The notes under the pieces were generated by a model, which was not told the DNA's origin, did not search any database, and was given only the letters and a program-made list of their open reading frames with translations. A program made the translations under genes and the position numbers. From NCBI RefSeq assembly GCF_032854445.1, contig NC_088299.1:11709608-11773607 (forward strand): 64,000 bases of DNA, written 5' to 3'. The number at the start of each line of letters is the position of its first letter. Position 1 is the stretch's first letter. Positions 12,001-22,851 of this stretch are shown in pieces. The DNA comes from Liolophura sinensis. Its lineage: Eukaryota; Mollusca; Polyplacophora; Chitonida; Chitonidae.

Positions 12001-15000
12001 TATTCACAGTAAGTAGTGATGTATTATATGAACAAAAAAATTAAATAACCGAATCAATCAATCACAGAAATACCACCCTTGTGATATGATTCAGAAGAAC
12101 ACAAAATACAGTCATTAAATTACTTTTTTCACTTCTATTTTTTTGGCCATATCAGTTATTTTTCACGTATCTGACAGCGGCCAAGTTTATATGTGGCGGA
12201 AATATGGGTAAACCACCGCACTTTGTTATGTAGCCTACTTTACAAAAGGTCTTTCAAAAAGACTTAAAACTGCTTAAAGACGTCAAACCAAGGAGAACTT
12301 GATTCGAGCCTGGGACCTTTTTGATCTGGGGCAAATCCGTTGTGACGCGACACGATTGTATGAACCGAACAAAAAGAGTCAGTTTAAGCATGTGCATGAA
12401 CAGTTAGAATAAAACCGTAACTGATGTAAAGTGACAAATGGCCGTACTTCACCGGTTAGGTGTGACCATTTGCCAATTATCACACTGTCGTCCCTGCTCT
12501 GGTTTTACACCCTATGCTTTATGTCATTTATTTATGCTACGAAAGAGTGCAACCGCTATTACTAAAAGCGTATTCATGTATTTTTTCTACAGACAGTGAT
12601 CTCGCTGATACTGATCTTACCTGGGAACATCAGCAGACTGATCAACTTCTTCAGCTTCACAGCCTGGATGATTAACGGTGCTACTTTCCTGGGGCTAATC
12701 GTGATGAGGTTCACACGGAAAGACTGGGCCAGGCCATACAAGGTGGGTGAAGTCTGATTGTGATGAGATTCACACGGAAAAAGGTGCGTGAAGTGTGATC
12801 GTGATGAGGTTCACACGGAAAAATGTTGGTGAAGTCTAATCGTGGTGAAGTTCACACGGAAAACTGTACCAGGTTATACAAAGTCGATAAAATCTGATCG
12901 TGATGGGGCTCACACAGAGAAAGGTGGGTGAAAACTGTTCGTTAAGAGGTTATCACGGAAAAAGATGGGTGAAATCTGATCTTGATGAGGTTCACACGGA
13001 AAACTGGTCAAGTTCATACAAAGTGAATAAAATCTGATCATAATGAGGTTCACACGAAAGAAAAAAATGGGACAGGCCGTACAAGGTGAGCGAAATCTGG
13101 TCGTGATTAGGTTCACACAAAAAAACTTTTTCAGGGCTCGTAAAGTGTGTCTAATGTATTGGTGACAAGCACCAGTATGTACAGCAAGGGCTTTGGTAAG
13201 AGGTTTCTGAGTCACTGTGTTGCGCTAGCACGCTAACCACTCGGCCATAGAAGTCCTCGCATGTGAATGAAATTCGATAACAGAGAGATTTACACGGAAA
13301 TACTAGAAATTTTTGTTCTCCAGTAGTTATTTTCCTGTCCTTGTGTTCCATCACTCTGTTGTGATACCACCATATGCTCCCAGTGGTTTTGGAGAAACTG
13401 TTGTGATACCAACATATGCTCCCAGTGGTTTTGGAGAAACTGTTGTGATACCACCATATGCTCCCAGTGGTTTTGGAGAAACTGTTGTGATACCACCATA
13501 TGCTCCCAGTCGTTTTGGAGAAACTGTTGTGATACCACCATATGCTCCCAGTGGTTTTGGAGAAGCTGTTGTGATACCACCATATGCTCCCAGTCGTTTT
13601 GGAGAAACTGTTGTGATACCACCATATGCTCCCAGTGGTTTTGGAGAAACTGTTGTGATACCACCATATGCTTCCAGTCGTTTTGGAGAAACTGTTGTGA
13701 TACCACCATATGCTCCCAGTCGTTTTGGAGAAACTGTTGTGATACCACCATATTCTCCCAGTCGTTTTGGAGAAACTGTTGTGATACCAACATATGCTCC
13801 CAGTGGTTTTGGAGAAGCTGTTGTGATACCACCATATTCTCCCAGTGGTTTTGGAGAAACTGTTGTGATACCAACATATGCTCCCAGTCGTTTGGAGAAA
13901 CTGTTGTGATACCAACTTATGCTCCCAGTGGTTTTGGACAAACTGTTGTGATACCAACATATTCTCCCAGTGGTTTTGGAGAAACTGTTGTGATACCACC
14001 ATTTGCTCCCAGTGGTTTTGGAGAAACTGTTGTGATACTACCATATGCTCCCAGTGGTTTTGGAGAAACTGTTGTGATACCACCATATGCTCCCAGTGGT
14101 TTTGGAGAAAAAACTGTTGTGATACCACCATATGCTCCCAGTGGTTTTGGAGAAACTGTTGTGATACCACCATATGCTCCCAGTGGTTTTGGAGAAGTGT
14201 TGTGATACCACCATATGTTCCCAGTCGTTTTGGAAAAGCTGTTGTGATACCACCATATGCTCCCAGTGGTTTTGGAGAAAACTGTTGTGATACCACCATA
14301 TGCTCCCAGTGGTTTTGGAGAAACTGTTGTGATACCACCATATGATCCCAATGGTTTTGGAGAAACTGTTGTGATACCAACATATGCTCCCAGTCGTTTG
14401 GAGAAACTGTTGTGATACCAACATATGCTCCAGTAAGGTTTTGGAGAAACTGTTGTGATACCAACTTATGCTCCCAGTAGTTTTTGGAGAAACTGTTGTG
14501 ATACCAACTTATGCTCCCAGTGGTTTTGGAGAAACTGTTGTGATACCAACATATGCTCCCAGTCGTTTTGGAGAAACTGTTGTGATACCACCATATGCTC
14601 CCAGTCGTTTAGAGAAACTGTTGTGACAACCACCATATGCTCCCAGTGGTTTTGGAGAAACTGTTGTGATACCAACATATGCTTCCAGTCGTTTTGGAGA
14701 AACTGTTGTGATACCAACTTATGCTCCAGTGGTTTTGGAGAAACTGTTGTGATACCACCATATGCTTCCAGTGGTTTTGGAGAAACTGTTGTGATACCAC
14801 CATATGCTTCCAGTGGTTTTGGAGAAACTGTTGTGATACCACCATATGCTCCCAGTCGTTTTGGAGAAGCTGTTGTGATACCACCATATGCTCCCAGTGG
14901 TTTTGGGAGAAAATGTTGTGATACCACCATATGCTTCCAGTCGTTTTGGAGAAAATGTTGTGATACCACCATATTCTCCCAGTCGTTTTGGAGAAACTGT

Positions 15001-17186
15001 TGTGATACCAACATATGCTCCCAGTGGTTTTGGAGAAGCTGTTGTTGATACCAACTTATGCTCCCAGTCGTTTTGAAAAAACTGTTGTGATACCACCATA
15101 TGCTTCCAGTCGTTTGGAGAAACTGTTGTGATACCACCATATGCTTCCAGTCGTTTTGGAGAAACTGTTGTGATACCACCATATGCTTCCAGTCGTTTTG
15201 GAGAAACTGTTGTGATACCACCATATGCTTCCAGTCGTTTTGGAGAAAACTGTTGTGATACCAACATATGCTCCAGTGGTTTTGGAGAAACTGTTGTGAT
15301 ACCACCATATGCTCCCAGTCGTTTTGAAGAAACTGTTGTGATGCCGGACATTCTTACTTCTGTTTAGTGTTTACCAGGTTCATAATGCTTTTCCAATCAT
15401 TCCTTTTTCTAGCCCCTTATTGTGATATTGATCTTACTCTGGTTTATATAACCCTAGTGGGATGTTGGTTCTACTTGTCCAAATCGTTTTTTAAAGCTAT
15501 TTATTTTGATACCGGTGATTAGTGATCTCGTCTCCTATGTTCTCTGGCCCTATCGTGATACAGCTGTTATTCATTATCTGATGTCTTAATGTCCTATGTC
15601 GCTGTTGCGATGGAGGTCATTCTTGGTCTCGTCTATTGGCTCATGTCTTTCTTCGTCTCAGCACCTGTTATTTTTTCTCCGGTCCCTATTATGATATCAT
15701 CCATTTTTGGTTTCATTTCCTACTTTAACAGATTCCTATTCGGATACCAATCTGTTGTTTTGGTTTCGTTTTCTGATTTCTCAGGTCCCTATTATGATAT
15801 CATTCATTTCTGGTCTGATTTCCCATTTTCTGTGGTTCCAATTTGATACCAATCCGTCTTGGTCTCGTCTTCTAATTTCTCAGGTCCTATTCTGATATAC
15901 ATCTTTCTTCGTTTCTTCTCTTACTTTCTCAGGTTCATGCTGCGATACTAATCCTTCTCCGTCTCACCTTTTATTTTTCTCAGGTCCATATTGTGGCCTG
16001 ATTTCCTATTTTCTGAGGTTCCTATTGTGACACCAATCCTTGTTGGTTTCTTCTCCTAATTTCTCACACCCCTATGGTAATATCGATCTTTTATCCTCTC
16101 TTCTTCTAATTTCTCAGGTCCCTATTGTTATATCCTTCATTTCTGGTCTGGTTTCTTATTTTATGAGGTTCCTATTATGACACCAATCCTTCTGGGTCTC
16201 TTCTAATTTTCTCCTGCCCCTGTAGTGATATCGATCATTCTTTGTCTCTTCTCCTAATTTCCCAGGTTCATCTTATGATACCAATCTTTCTTCTTCTCAT
16301 TTCCCATATTTCGCAAGTCCCTATTGTGATATCATTCGTTTTTGATGTTGTATCATGTTTACTCAGGACGATATAATTTTCATCTGACTTTTCCCTGCAG
16401 GTTCCTGTTGTGATACCAGCTGTACTTGTTCTTATCTCTGGGTACCTCGTTGTGGCTCCCATCGTTCAAGACCCTCAGATCGAGTTCCTCTACGCAGCCT
16501 TAATTATCTTTTGCGGACTGATTTTATACGTGCCGTTTGTTCACTTCAAGCTCAAACTCGGCTGCATGGGTGAGTGATAGTCTCATTTGTATTTCCTAGA
16601 CACATTTGAAACCCTGACAGATCGCCACTTACCCTCTAATCCTGATACCATATGTTCACAGCCCTACATTTGGTTTCTTGATATTTATTTCTTTGATCAT
16701 GATATAACGCCCAGGTTGTTGATAGGATATGAATGCAGCGGCGGTTCTGTTTCTTTATTTGCCATTTATATACTATTTCACAAATATTTATTTGAAAACT
16801 TAGATTTTACGTTGTTTTGGATTAAATAGGTCTTGCGATTATCAGGTTGAAACCGTCTGTATATGGGTTCTTAATATTTATTGCTGTGATTGTTACGTAA
16901 TGCCCGTGTTCTTGATATGATCCGGATGTAACAAAGGTTCTTTGTCTTTATGTGCTACATGTATAATTATATTATTTCTTTCATATTCCTTTGAGAATTG
17001 GTGTTTGATGTTTTGGAAATGGGTCTTATGATTAAAGACTTTAACGCTGTTTTATGGTAATACTGGCGTGCAAATGTCGGACCCGTTTAGATCAGGTGTA
17101 ACCATGAATCGTTTTCTGTTTCAGATTCTCTTATTACGAGGGCTCAGTTGTTTCTGCAGGTGGCACCGAGTAAATTTGAACCCTAA
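6211..17186 (+). CDS. SLC7 light-chain amino acid transporter, gene 1 (b0,+AT/LAT-like)
   Basis: Twelve exons join in phase: 6211-6438 (in-frame ATG at 6249), 6676-6777, 7539-7781, 8658-8783, 9104-9203, 9945-9989, 10444-10567, 11461-11564, 11912-12008, 12593-12742, 16401-16569, 17125-17186 (stop TAA). From that ATG the protein is 503 residues, near the family's usual ~490-510. It is an APC-superfamily 12-TM obligatory exchanger of the plasma membrane. TM1 carries the unwound GSGIF motif (about residues 64-68). [11 protein letters not shown] follows near residue 98. Cys163 in the FDACGPP loop matches the light-chain Cys that disulfide-bonds an SLC3 heavy chain (rBAT/4F2hc). TM6 has GLWAFDGW (about 247-254), so both the Trp and the Asp of the human b0,+AT substrate site are kept. 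The end [12 protein letters not shown] resembles the LAT C-terminus. The acceptor at 6210 implies an unseen upstream, probably non-coding, exon. Substrate range cannot be read from the sequence. Confidence 0.9.
7268..7450 (-). mobile_element. SINE family A fragment in gene 1 intron 2
   Basis: It starts with a T-rich ATTTATTTGATTGG tail complement, then diverged versions of the family signature (ACGC..TACT.CAGAATATTTCAC..ACGATGGCGGCC), and continues to CCACGACCATCC. The tRNA-like head is missing, so it is 5' truncated and old. Confidence 0.7.
7782..8270. repeat. Donor-anchored array in gene 1 intron 3 (about 47 bp x ~10)
   Basis: Exon 3 ends with AAACTGGTGGCTGCAACCG-TTATTT and donor GTAAGTG. 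Immediately downstream, that exon end plus about 20 nt of intron (GTAAGTGTCTCACATGTCAC) repeats about ten times with decreasing identity. Most units keep CCGTTATTT|GTAAGT, so the array is a run of potential 5' splice sites. The remaining intron to 8657 is unremarkable. Confidence 0.85.
9020..9066. repeat. (TA)n microsatellite, gene 1 intron 4
   Basis: An uninterrupted TA dinucleotide run of about 42 bases followed by a short TG run. It lies just upstream of the exon 5 acceptor at 9103. Confidence 0.9.
9204..9590. repeat. Degenerate donor-anchored repeats, gene 1 intron 5
   Basis: The end of exon 5 (GGGCTCTGGGCCTTTGATGG then ATG|GTAATGG) recurs in altered form near 9383, 9447 and 9525, each followed by related intron text (TATAT(C/T)TATGTGCA(C/T)A..CCACA(C/T)T(T)AAGTAATGAC). 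Units are diverged, roughly 65-150 bp, with about four recognisable copies. Confidence 0.65.
10820..10995. repeat. Two-copy tandem duplication in gene 1 intron 7
   Basis: A segment of about 85 bp beginning TTCAGGCTT(A/G)TGTACCAAAG and ending TTACAAAGCT(A/G)CAA is present twice in direct order. A second small duplication (about 42 bp, GATTTTCCTGTTATGCAGTA core) lies at about 11207-11291. Neither involves an exon. Confidence 0.75.
11336..11440 (+). mobile_element. SINE family A head fragment next to the exon 8 acceptor
   Basis: It matches the tRNA-like head of the family: GCTACTTGGTTAACG near the A box, CAATGACCCAGGGGCTTCTC, and B-box-like GAGTTCAAGTCCAG. It ends about 20 nt before exon 8 of gene 1 (11461). 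The body and tail are absent. Confidence 0.65.
12385..12520 (+). repeat. Small dispersed repeat, copy 1 (unclassified, about 135 bp)
   Basis: It shares an ordered series of blocks with 17735-17885 and, inverted, with about 45785-45900: TTTAAGCAT.T.CATGAA, AATAAAACC.TAA, an ACTTCACCGGTTAGGTGTGA core, and ATCACACTGTCGTC.CTG. The ends AATAAAACC and GGTTTTA are roughly complementary, as in a MITE, but no target duplication could be fixed. Confidence 0.5.
12743..13120. repeat. Donor-anchored repeats, gene 1 intron 10 left end
   Basis: The exon 10 end (ATCGTGATGAGGTTCACACGG, AAA, GACTGGGCCAGGCCATACAAG) and its donor GTGGGTGAA recur about six to seven times with deletions. Units read GTGAAATCTGATCGTGATGA then GGTTCACACGGAAAA, and some keep GACAGGCCGTACAAGGTGAG. 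The source is plainly the adjacent exon. The homologous exon of gene 2 has similar repeats at 36267-36470. Confidence 0.8.
13352..15345. repeat. 42-bp minisatellite, about 47 copies, gene 1 intron 10
   Basis: The unit is ACTGTTGTGATACCACCATA then TGCTCCCAGTGGTTTTGGAGAA. Variants alternate GTGG/GTCG and CACC/CAAC in patches, and one-base gaps break the phase occasionally. Because 42 is divisible by three and the unit lacks stops in several frames, long overlapping open frames arise on both strands ([14 protein letters not shown] on +, [14 protein letters not shown] on -). The block TGTTGTGATACCA matches the first bases of exon 11 (TTCCTGTTGTGATACCAGC), so the array probably descends from that exon's 5' edge. 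Confidence 0.9.
15395..16400. repeat. Degenerate acceptor-anchored repeats before gene 1 exon 11
   Basis: About 1 kb made of diverged copies of the intron 10 3' end plus exon 11 start: TTCTCAGGT(T/C)CCTATTGTGA then TA(C/T)CA then a TTC-rich stretch, at roughly 45-65 bp spacing. The real junction is TCCCTGCAG|GTTCCTGTTGTGATACCAGC at 16400/16401. At least eight units keep an AG|GT(T/C)CCTATT junction, so there are many decoy acceptors. Confidence 0.7.
16570..17124. other. Gene 1 last intron, mostly unique
   Basis: There is no array here, unlike the homologous intron of gene 2 (5.8 kb) or gene 4 (4.7 kb). AT-rich filler with two loosely similar blocks (GGTTCTTAATATTTATTGCTG and GGTTTCTTGATATTTATTTC) about 200 bp apart suggests one old duplication. 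Confidence 0.45.
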
Positions 17187-17734
17187 AATCAGTGGCTTTG
17201 TCTTATAAAATGTATTATGGATTTTAAAGCTAGTGGCTGGTCGGATAAACTGTTGATTAGGTTGGCCCTTGAAAACCTTGGAACGAGTCGCTCATGAAGG
17301 ATGATAACGTTGGTTTTGATAAACGTGGAACATGTGGCTTTGTGTGTACTGTAATTTTATGTGACCGATCCCACAAAGCCATGTCTGACTTAGGTCAGCT
17401 TTTAAAACTCCTTCACAGTGCTTACTTTTTGGTACTAAAGTTGAAAATTGGACACATTTGTCTTAAGATAATATTGATGAGGTGGCCAAAATTTGGTTTC
17501 TAATGCTGAAAAAATAAGCTTTAATATCGTAATTTCAAATTTTGACTCGAGTCAGAAGTTGTTTGTAGAATCGGCATTTGGATCCTGGGCTACAGATGTA
17601 AGCTTTAAGCGCTTTCCTTTTATTTTTTGATATGCTTTGTCATACGCCTTAATAATCTTGCAATGTGCGGTTTGTTATTTAAACTAATACTTTCATATAA
17701 CGCACTTTATTGTTTTTTTTCTGCTTTTTAATCA

Positions 17735-17885
17735 CTTTAAGCATTTACATGAAGAATGTTAGAATTACATGTTAGAATAAAACCCTAACAGCAATAAACT
17801 GACAAGAGGTCGCATTTCACCGGTCAGGTGTGATCATTTACCAGATATCACACTGTCGTCGCTGTTCTGATTTTAATTTCTATGC
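17735..17885 (+). repeat. Small dispersed repeat, copy 2
   Basis: It has the same block order as the copy at 12385-12520: AAGCATTTACATGAA, AATAAAACCCTAA, CATTTCACCGGTCAGGTGTGA, ATATCACACTGTCGTCGCTG, TTTTAAT. It lies downstream of the gene 1 stop. Its AATAAA (17776-17781) could serve as a polyA signal, but that is speculative. Confidence 0.5.
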
Positions 17886-18063
17886 AGTACCTCTTTAATA
17901 GGGGGTTTTAGAGTTCGAACTATTTTGTCGTTGAAGGTAAATATAGTCCTACTCTATCACGTGATTGTGGAAAATGTTAGGCAACTTATTCATAGTTTTG
18001 CAGTGATGTCATAGCTGCTCTGAGCCAATCATCAGCAAGCTCTTTGGTAACGTGACTGCTGGA

Positions 18064-18262
18064 GGGGCCTCCGTGGCGGAGGCGATTAAGCACGTTAGCG
18101 CGGCGCAGTGACCCAGGAGCCTCTCACCAATGTGGTGACTGTTAGTTCAAGTCCAGTATGATCCCATCCCCGGCCCTATGTGGGAATGTCTTCCAGCAAC
18201 CAGCAACGGTCGTGGGTTTCCTCCTGGTTCTGCCCGGTTTCCTCGTACAGGAGTTGAAAACA
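18064..18262 (+). mobile_element. SINE family A, head and partial body
   Basis: It begins GGGGCCTCCGTGGC and reads through GCAGTGACCCAGGAGCCTC, TCACCAATG, GTTCAAGTCCAG (B-box-like) and GGTCGTGGGTTTCC to CGGTTTCCTC. The 3' part with AATATTCTTGAGTAC and the AAAT tail is missing. Confidence 0.75.
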
Positions 18263-18663
18263 CACTGGAATTTAGCCAGAAGGCATAGGCATTGAAGATG
18301 ATTTAAGCATGAAAAATGAAACATATAATTTTAGGTAAGAAATTGTTTTTGTAACCAGAATGTGTCTAGCCTTCAGACATGACAGTTTCAATGCCCTGTG
18401 GTACTCTAAACTTTAGGAATCTGCAAAAATCATGCAGCATTTGGCCATTTAGCTCCATGTTATTTATCACTTCCTACCCTTTAAGAATGTTGAATGTTGG
18501 CATTAATTTATCAATCACTTATCTCGCCGTCTTCCAGAAGCACCAATGACTCCTCGATTAGGGACTTTGCAAGTTCATAAACATTTAGCTTCTCAGTTTT
18601 CTCCGTCGTTCGTCTAAGCAAATTACTTTTTGTGAAAATTTTGCCAGACACCCATATTAGTGA

Positions 18664-18985
18664 GTGAGTGCTTGGGGTTTAACCTCGTACTTAACAATTT
18701 CTCAGTCATATGACGAAGAATGTATCATATAGGGTGCATGTAATGTGCTTCCTTGTTGCAGGTGCTAGTGCTAGTGCTGCTTCACGGGGCAAGTATGGAG
18801 CCCCGCCCGAGCCATTATACTGATACAGGTCAACCAGTCGTTGCACTATCCCTTCATGATGAACGCCAAGCGAGGAAGTTACAACTTCCTCCTTTAAGGT
18901 GTCAGGTGTGACTCGACCCATTATTGACCCTGGATCTACCGCTCCCAGAGCGACCGCTCTACCAACTGTGCTTACACCCACATTA
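18664..18985 (-). mobile_element. SINE family B (tRNA-derived), near complete
   Basis: The minus strand has a tRNA-like head: an AGTTGGTAGAGCGGTCGCTC A box region and a GGGTCGAGTCACACC B box, about 40 nt apart. The body shares GGAAGTTGTAACTTCC.., GGATAGTGCAACGACTGG and the terminal complement of GTGCTTGGGGTTTAAC with copies at 52999-53278 and 63812-64000. The minus-strand open frame over it is SINE sequence, not a gene. Confidence 0.8.
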
Positions 18986-19250
18986 TAGTAAATGTGATCA
19001 GTAATTCATGCCTAACTTTTTTGACAAGTCACATGATATAATAAGGCTTTTTCTATCTTTAGTCATTAAAGAGTTCGAACTCGAAACGCACCTAATATAT
19101 AGTAGTTAGTTTTACAAATTATCATATCGAGAGTGATTGCAAGGGGTTAAACCCTCTTTTAACATTGTTTTCATCACGGTGCCTTTATGTGATAGGTGGG
19201 ACCCAATGCCGGCTCACTGGAACACCGTCTTATTAAAAGACACCCGGGAG

Positions 19251-19545
19251 ACCCACTGGCTCAGATGATTAAAGCGCTGGTTTGTTGCAACTTTATCAAG
19301 CCCTTGCGACTATCAGACCCTTGAGGCAGCAAGTTCAAATCCAGCTGTCAGACTTAGGGGGTTTCACAGGTATTTACCGAAGGTCGGTGGTTTACTCGTC
19401 AGCCTGGTTTACTCCACCCATAAACCTGAAGGTCGTGCTTTTCCGCCGGGATCTGTCCAGCTGACTCCCACCATAATTCTGACCGCTGTCATTTAAGTGA
19501 AACGTTCTTTAATATGTCGTCAATCACCAATCAAATAAATCAGCA
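19251..19545 (+). mobile_element. Diverged SINE related to family A
   Basis: It starts GGGAGACCCACTGGCTCAGATG (A-box-like TGGCTCAG) and has GCAAGTTCAAATCCAGCTGTC (B box). It ends with ACCATAATTCTGACCGCTGTC, AAGTGAAACGTTCTT and an AATCAAATAAAT tail. The body between differs from family A (GTGGTTTACTC.., CCACCCATAAACC), so it is a sister subfamily. Confidence 0.65.
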
Positions 19546-19889
19546 AGACATTAACCTGACAGCCGTTATATACATGTAAGTGAAAAAATCCCGAGTACCC
19601 GGCGTTTAACACCAGCAAATCAATAAATCGGTTGAAAGCATCTGGTACATGCCACGTCCCACAACAGCTACTTATTGGCCTATACTGACGCCTGTCTATA
19701 CTACAAGTTGTGCTTTTTGTGCATCAGGTACATGCCACGCCCCCCCCCCCCCCAACTAGTTATTTGCCTATACTGACGCCTGTCTATACTGCAAGTTGTG
19801 CTTTCTGTGCTAGTTGAACGGATTGTTGACGCATATCATTTTGTATGTGTTAAGAATGGCATTATGTATATGCTTGGAATGGTGTATTA

Positions 19890-20150
19890 TGTGTGTTAAC
19901 CGAATTTGGTTACGTATACGATAGGACATTTTCACAAGTAACCGCCGAACTTTTCCCCACATGTGAAGGACAGTCGTGCACACCATATGGTGGAAGGCAA
20001 GTGATCTTCGCTGAAGGTTAGACGGCGGAAGCGGCCATATGAGCGCCGACCTCTTATTGTCCCCAAGGCCAAACAAAAAAATCAGAGAGTGGGAGAACCT
20101 GCAAATTCCCTGTCCAAGGCAGGGTTTGAACCCGCGGCCCGTGTTTCATA
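19890..20150 (-). mobile_element. tRNA-like SINE, family C
   Basis: On the minus strand a B box is visible (GCGGGTTCAAACCCTGCC, about 20108-20125). The rest shares the layout of 46785-47100: an ACATGTGAAGGACAGTCGTGC-type block, GGTGGAA, then GAAGGTTAGACGGCGG. Ends are unclear. Confidence 0.5.
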
Positions 20151-21087
20151 GGGATTGAAAAGAACACTAAATTTTATATCAGTCATGTAGGCTATTTCTA
20201 AATAAAAAAAAAAACAAAACAAAAACAGAAAAGGTTAATAAACCTCTTAATCCCGAAGTATAAAAATAAATTTTATTGTATGCGCAAATATTTCCTCATG
20301 CAGGGTAACTACGAGCTCTTGTCATGTCATATTTATCCTGTATGTGAACCTAAATTTGTGATAATAGATGTGAAACACTGTCTGTTTGCATGGATTGCAT
20401 TGAGTACTGTTATCTGAGAGAGCATAGACAGTATAGAGATAAGCTGACAGATTAAAAAAAATGGACAACCCAGCACTTTCGACAGATGATTGTGAGTATA
20501 TATGTGGATTTATGCTATAAATCTATTTATCTATTATGCTATAAATCTATTATGCTATAAATCTATTATACATGTTATCAACAATTCTGTTGTGAGATGA
20601 GACCTCTAAATGACAGGAAAGATGAATTCTCTTTTCTACTTGATGTCTAATTGCTTCTTCCACACGATAAAACTAATAATTCCCCGTAATATTGTTTTTT
20701 AAACACATCATGCGCCCGTGTCAGAAATCATATTTGGTTATGTTCTTGTTATAGTGTATATAAGATCTGTTTTAATTAATTTGGCACTTCTTGTGTATAA
20801 GGGGTACTCCCTTCCCCGCAAATTGTTTCTAAAATTTCGACTCCGATTCCAGGCACATTAAATGCACAGTTTATTATACTGATCGACCATTTGGCCACCG
20901 CAGATACAAAAATGTAAATATTTTAAAATTAGCTCTGGGTCGCATTTGCGCGCAAGAATTTTCGAAGAATTAGTCCATAAACTTTATTCATTCTTTTAAT
21001 AAAGCAAAGTATTGAAAGTCTTTCCAATAATTTTCCAGGTTTACGATGGTGACAAGCACAGAAAAATATGTATTATGTTAGAATAAT

Positions 21088-21358
21088 TTATTGTTATTTA
21101 TTTATCTATTTTGGTGTTTTACGCCGTACTCAAGAATATTTCACTTATACGACGACAGCCAGCATTATGGTGGGAGGAAACGGGGCAGAACCATGAGGGA
21201 AACCCACGACCATCCGCAGGTTGCTACAGACCTTCCCACTAAGAGCCCGAAGGAAGCCAGCATGAGCTGGACTTGAACTCACAGCCACCGCATTGGTGAG
21301 AGACTCCTTGGTCATTACGCTGTGCTAGCGCGTTAATCAACTGAGCCACGGAGGCTCC
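21088..21358 (-). mobile_element. SINE family A, full length with 9-bp target duplication
   Basis: Complete element of about 271 bp. On the minus strand it reads GCCTCCGTGGCTCAGTTGAT (A box region), a GAGTTCAAGTCC B box, the conserved body, AATATTCTTGAGTACGGCGT, then an AAAT-type tail. The direct repeat TAGAATAAT flanks it at 21079-21087 and 21359-21367, as expected for LINE-driven insertion. This is the best reference copy in the window. Confidence 0.9.
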
Positions 21359-22257
21359 TAGAATAATATTAAGCCTTCAGTTCGTCAAACTTTGGAACAA
21401 AATAAAGCACGTTTTCGTGGACCTGCATTTACAATCAACTCCTGAAAAAAGTGAGAAAAATGTGAAAAAAAAAACATGCAACCGATCTGCACTCTACAGT
21501 GTGTTAAAGTCGTTTTGAAAAAAATATTTAGCTAATTTACTGTTGGGGAGGGAAAACATCGGCACTTGGATGATAAAAATAGTGCAGCGGAGTCATTGTC
21601 ATTATTTTTAGAACTGGTATAAAGTAACCAGTGACCATACCTTGTGTGAGTTTAGGCCCGTGGGAGAGCTCAATACGACAATCCAGTATTTGTGTGTGGA
21701 GATCACACTGACCCCACGTGGTGGGAAAAGGCTGTTTAATCGGTTTATGACTTTATCCCCTGCCAACGCAACTGTAGCTTTGTATATTTTGTTAGTTTTA
21801 TAATTCAATCTCCAATGTACCGTCTTCCTTCCCTATGCTGTGGTCAGAAACTACAGCACGACTTTCCCGTTATAATTCTACATAGCGTAAACTGTTGTGT
21901 GGTTTTACTGAGGCTTCTAACGGAGCCGCAAACGGTACACTATATTTACGTTTTACAGAGGTGCGGTTTTTGCTGACAAAATCTGAAAATAATCGCCAGG
22001 TTTTTTGTAAATATAAAAACACACAAACGAAGGGTATTTTAGTTAACGGAGTGACTGTATTATAGGCGCCCTTGCTTAGCCTGAATTTTGTTTGTTGTTT
22101 AAATAATTTTTTTTATTGCATAGAACATTCGTACTAACACTGGGATAGTACATTTCAATGACGCAACATTAACGGTATTCCAGTATTGTAATGGTGAAGC
22201 AAACACAAATACATAAATACGCACGCACTTGTGAAGGCCTATATTTAAAATAGATAG

Positions 22258-22376
22258 AGTGGTCGTGCGTTCCGCCTGGTTCTGCCCGGTTTCCTCCTAC
22301 CGTACTGCTGGCCGCCGTCGTATTAGTAAATATTCTTGAGCAGAGATAAATAAATAAATAAATAAATAAATAAAAC
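22258..22376 (+). mobile_element. SINE family A, 3' part
   Basis: It runs from GTGGTCGTGCGTTCC through CTGGCCGCCGTCGTATTAGT and ATATTCTTGAGCA to an (AAAT)n tail of about seven units. The head is missing. Confidence 0.75.
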
Positions 22377-22654
22377 AGAATGATCTAGAATAAGATGATT
22401 TTTAAAATGGCAAGCATAATATGTCGACTTAGTAATTCTTTATGCATCATTTTGTTGATATTCATTTCAATACCACATATATTTTCAATCACTAATACAT
22501 TTCCATCTTTATGAATTTATATGTGCACAACTAATACTTAATACAGCTCCTGCAGAAATTGCTAACAGACATACATGCAAAAAGAACGAGGTAATTAGAC
22601 AGAAACAAAATATGTTTGCACAAACAAACAGTTGTGTATTTTTCCAGTACCTGC

Positions 22655-22850
22655 CTTATATATTAGCTAAACTATTATTTATATATTTGCTAAACTAATA
22701 TTTATATACTTACTAAACCAATATTTATACTTTTGCTCAACTAATATTTATACATTTGCTAAACTAGTATTTATAAATTTGCTAAACTAATATTTATATA
22801 TTTGCTGAATTAATATCTATATATTTGCTAAAATAATATTTATATAAAAT
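22655..22850. repeat. AT-rich minisatellite, about 23 bp x 8
   Basis: The unit is TTTGCTAAACTAATATTTATA plus AT, with small length changes. No link to any exon. Confidence 0.8.
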
Positions 22851-22851
22851 A

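Noticed and set aside
13151-15367. Long overlapping open frames (up to 437 codons) with 14-residue repeats on both strands
   Set aside because: The 42-bp unit is divisible by three and stop-free in several frames, so open frames arise on both strands at once. There is no start context or splice link, and the region lies inside gene 1 intron 10.
18706-18981. 91-codon minus-strand open frame
   Set aside because: It coincides with a tRNA-derived SINE (family B), whose A and B boxes lie in the frame.
18940-18985. tRNA gene on the minus strand
   Set aside because: A-box and B-box similarity exists, but the sequence continues into a repeated SINE body and lacks a proper acceptor stem.
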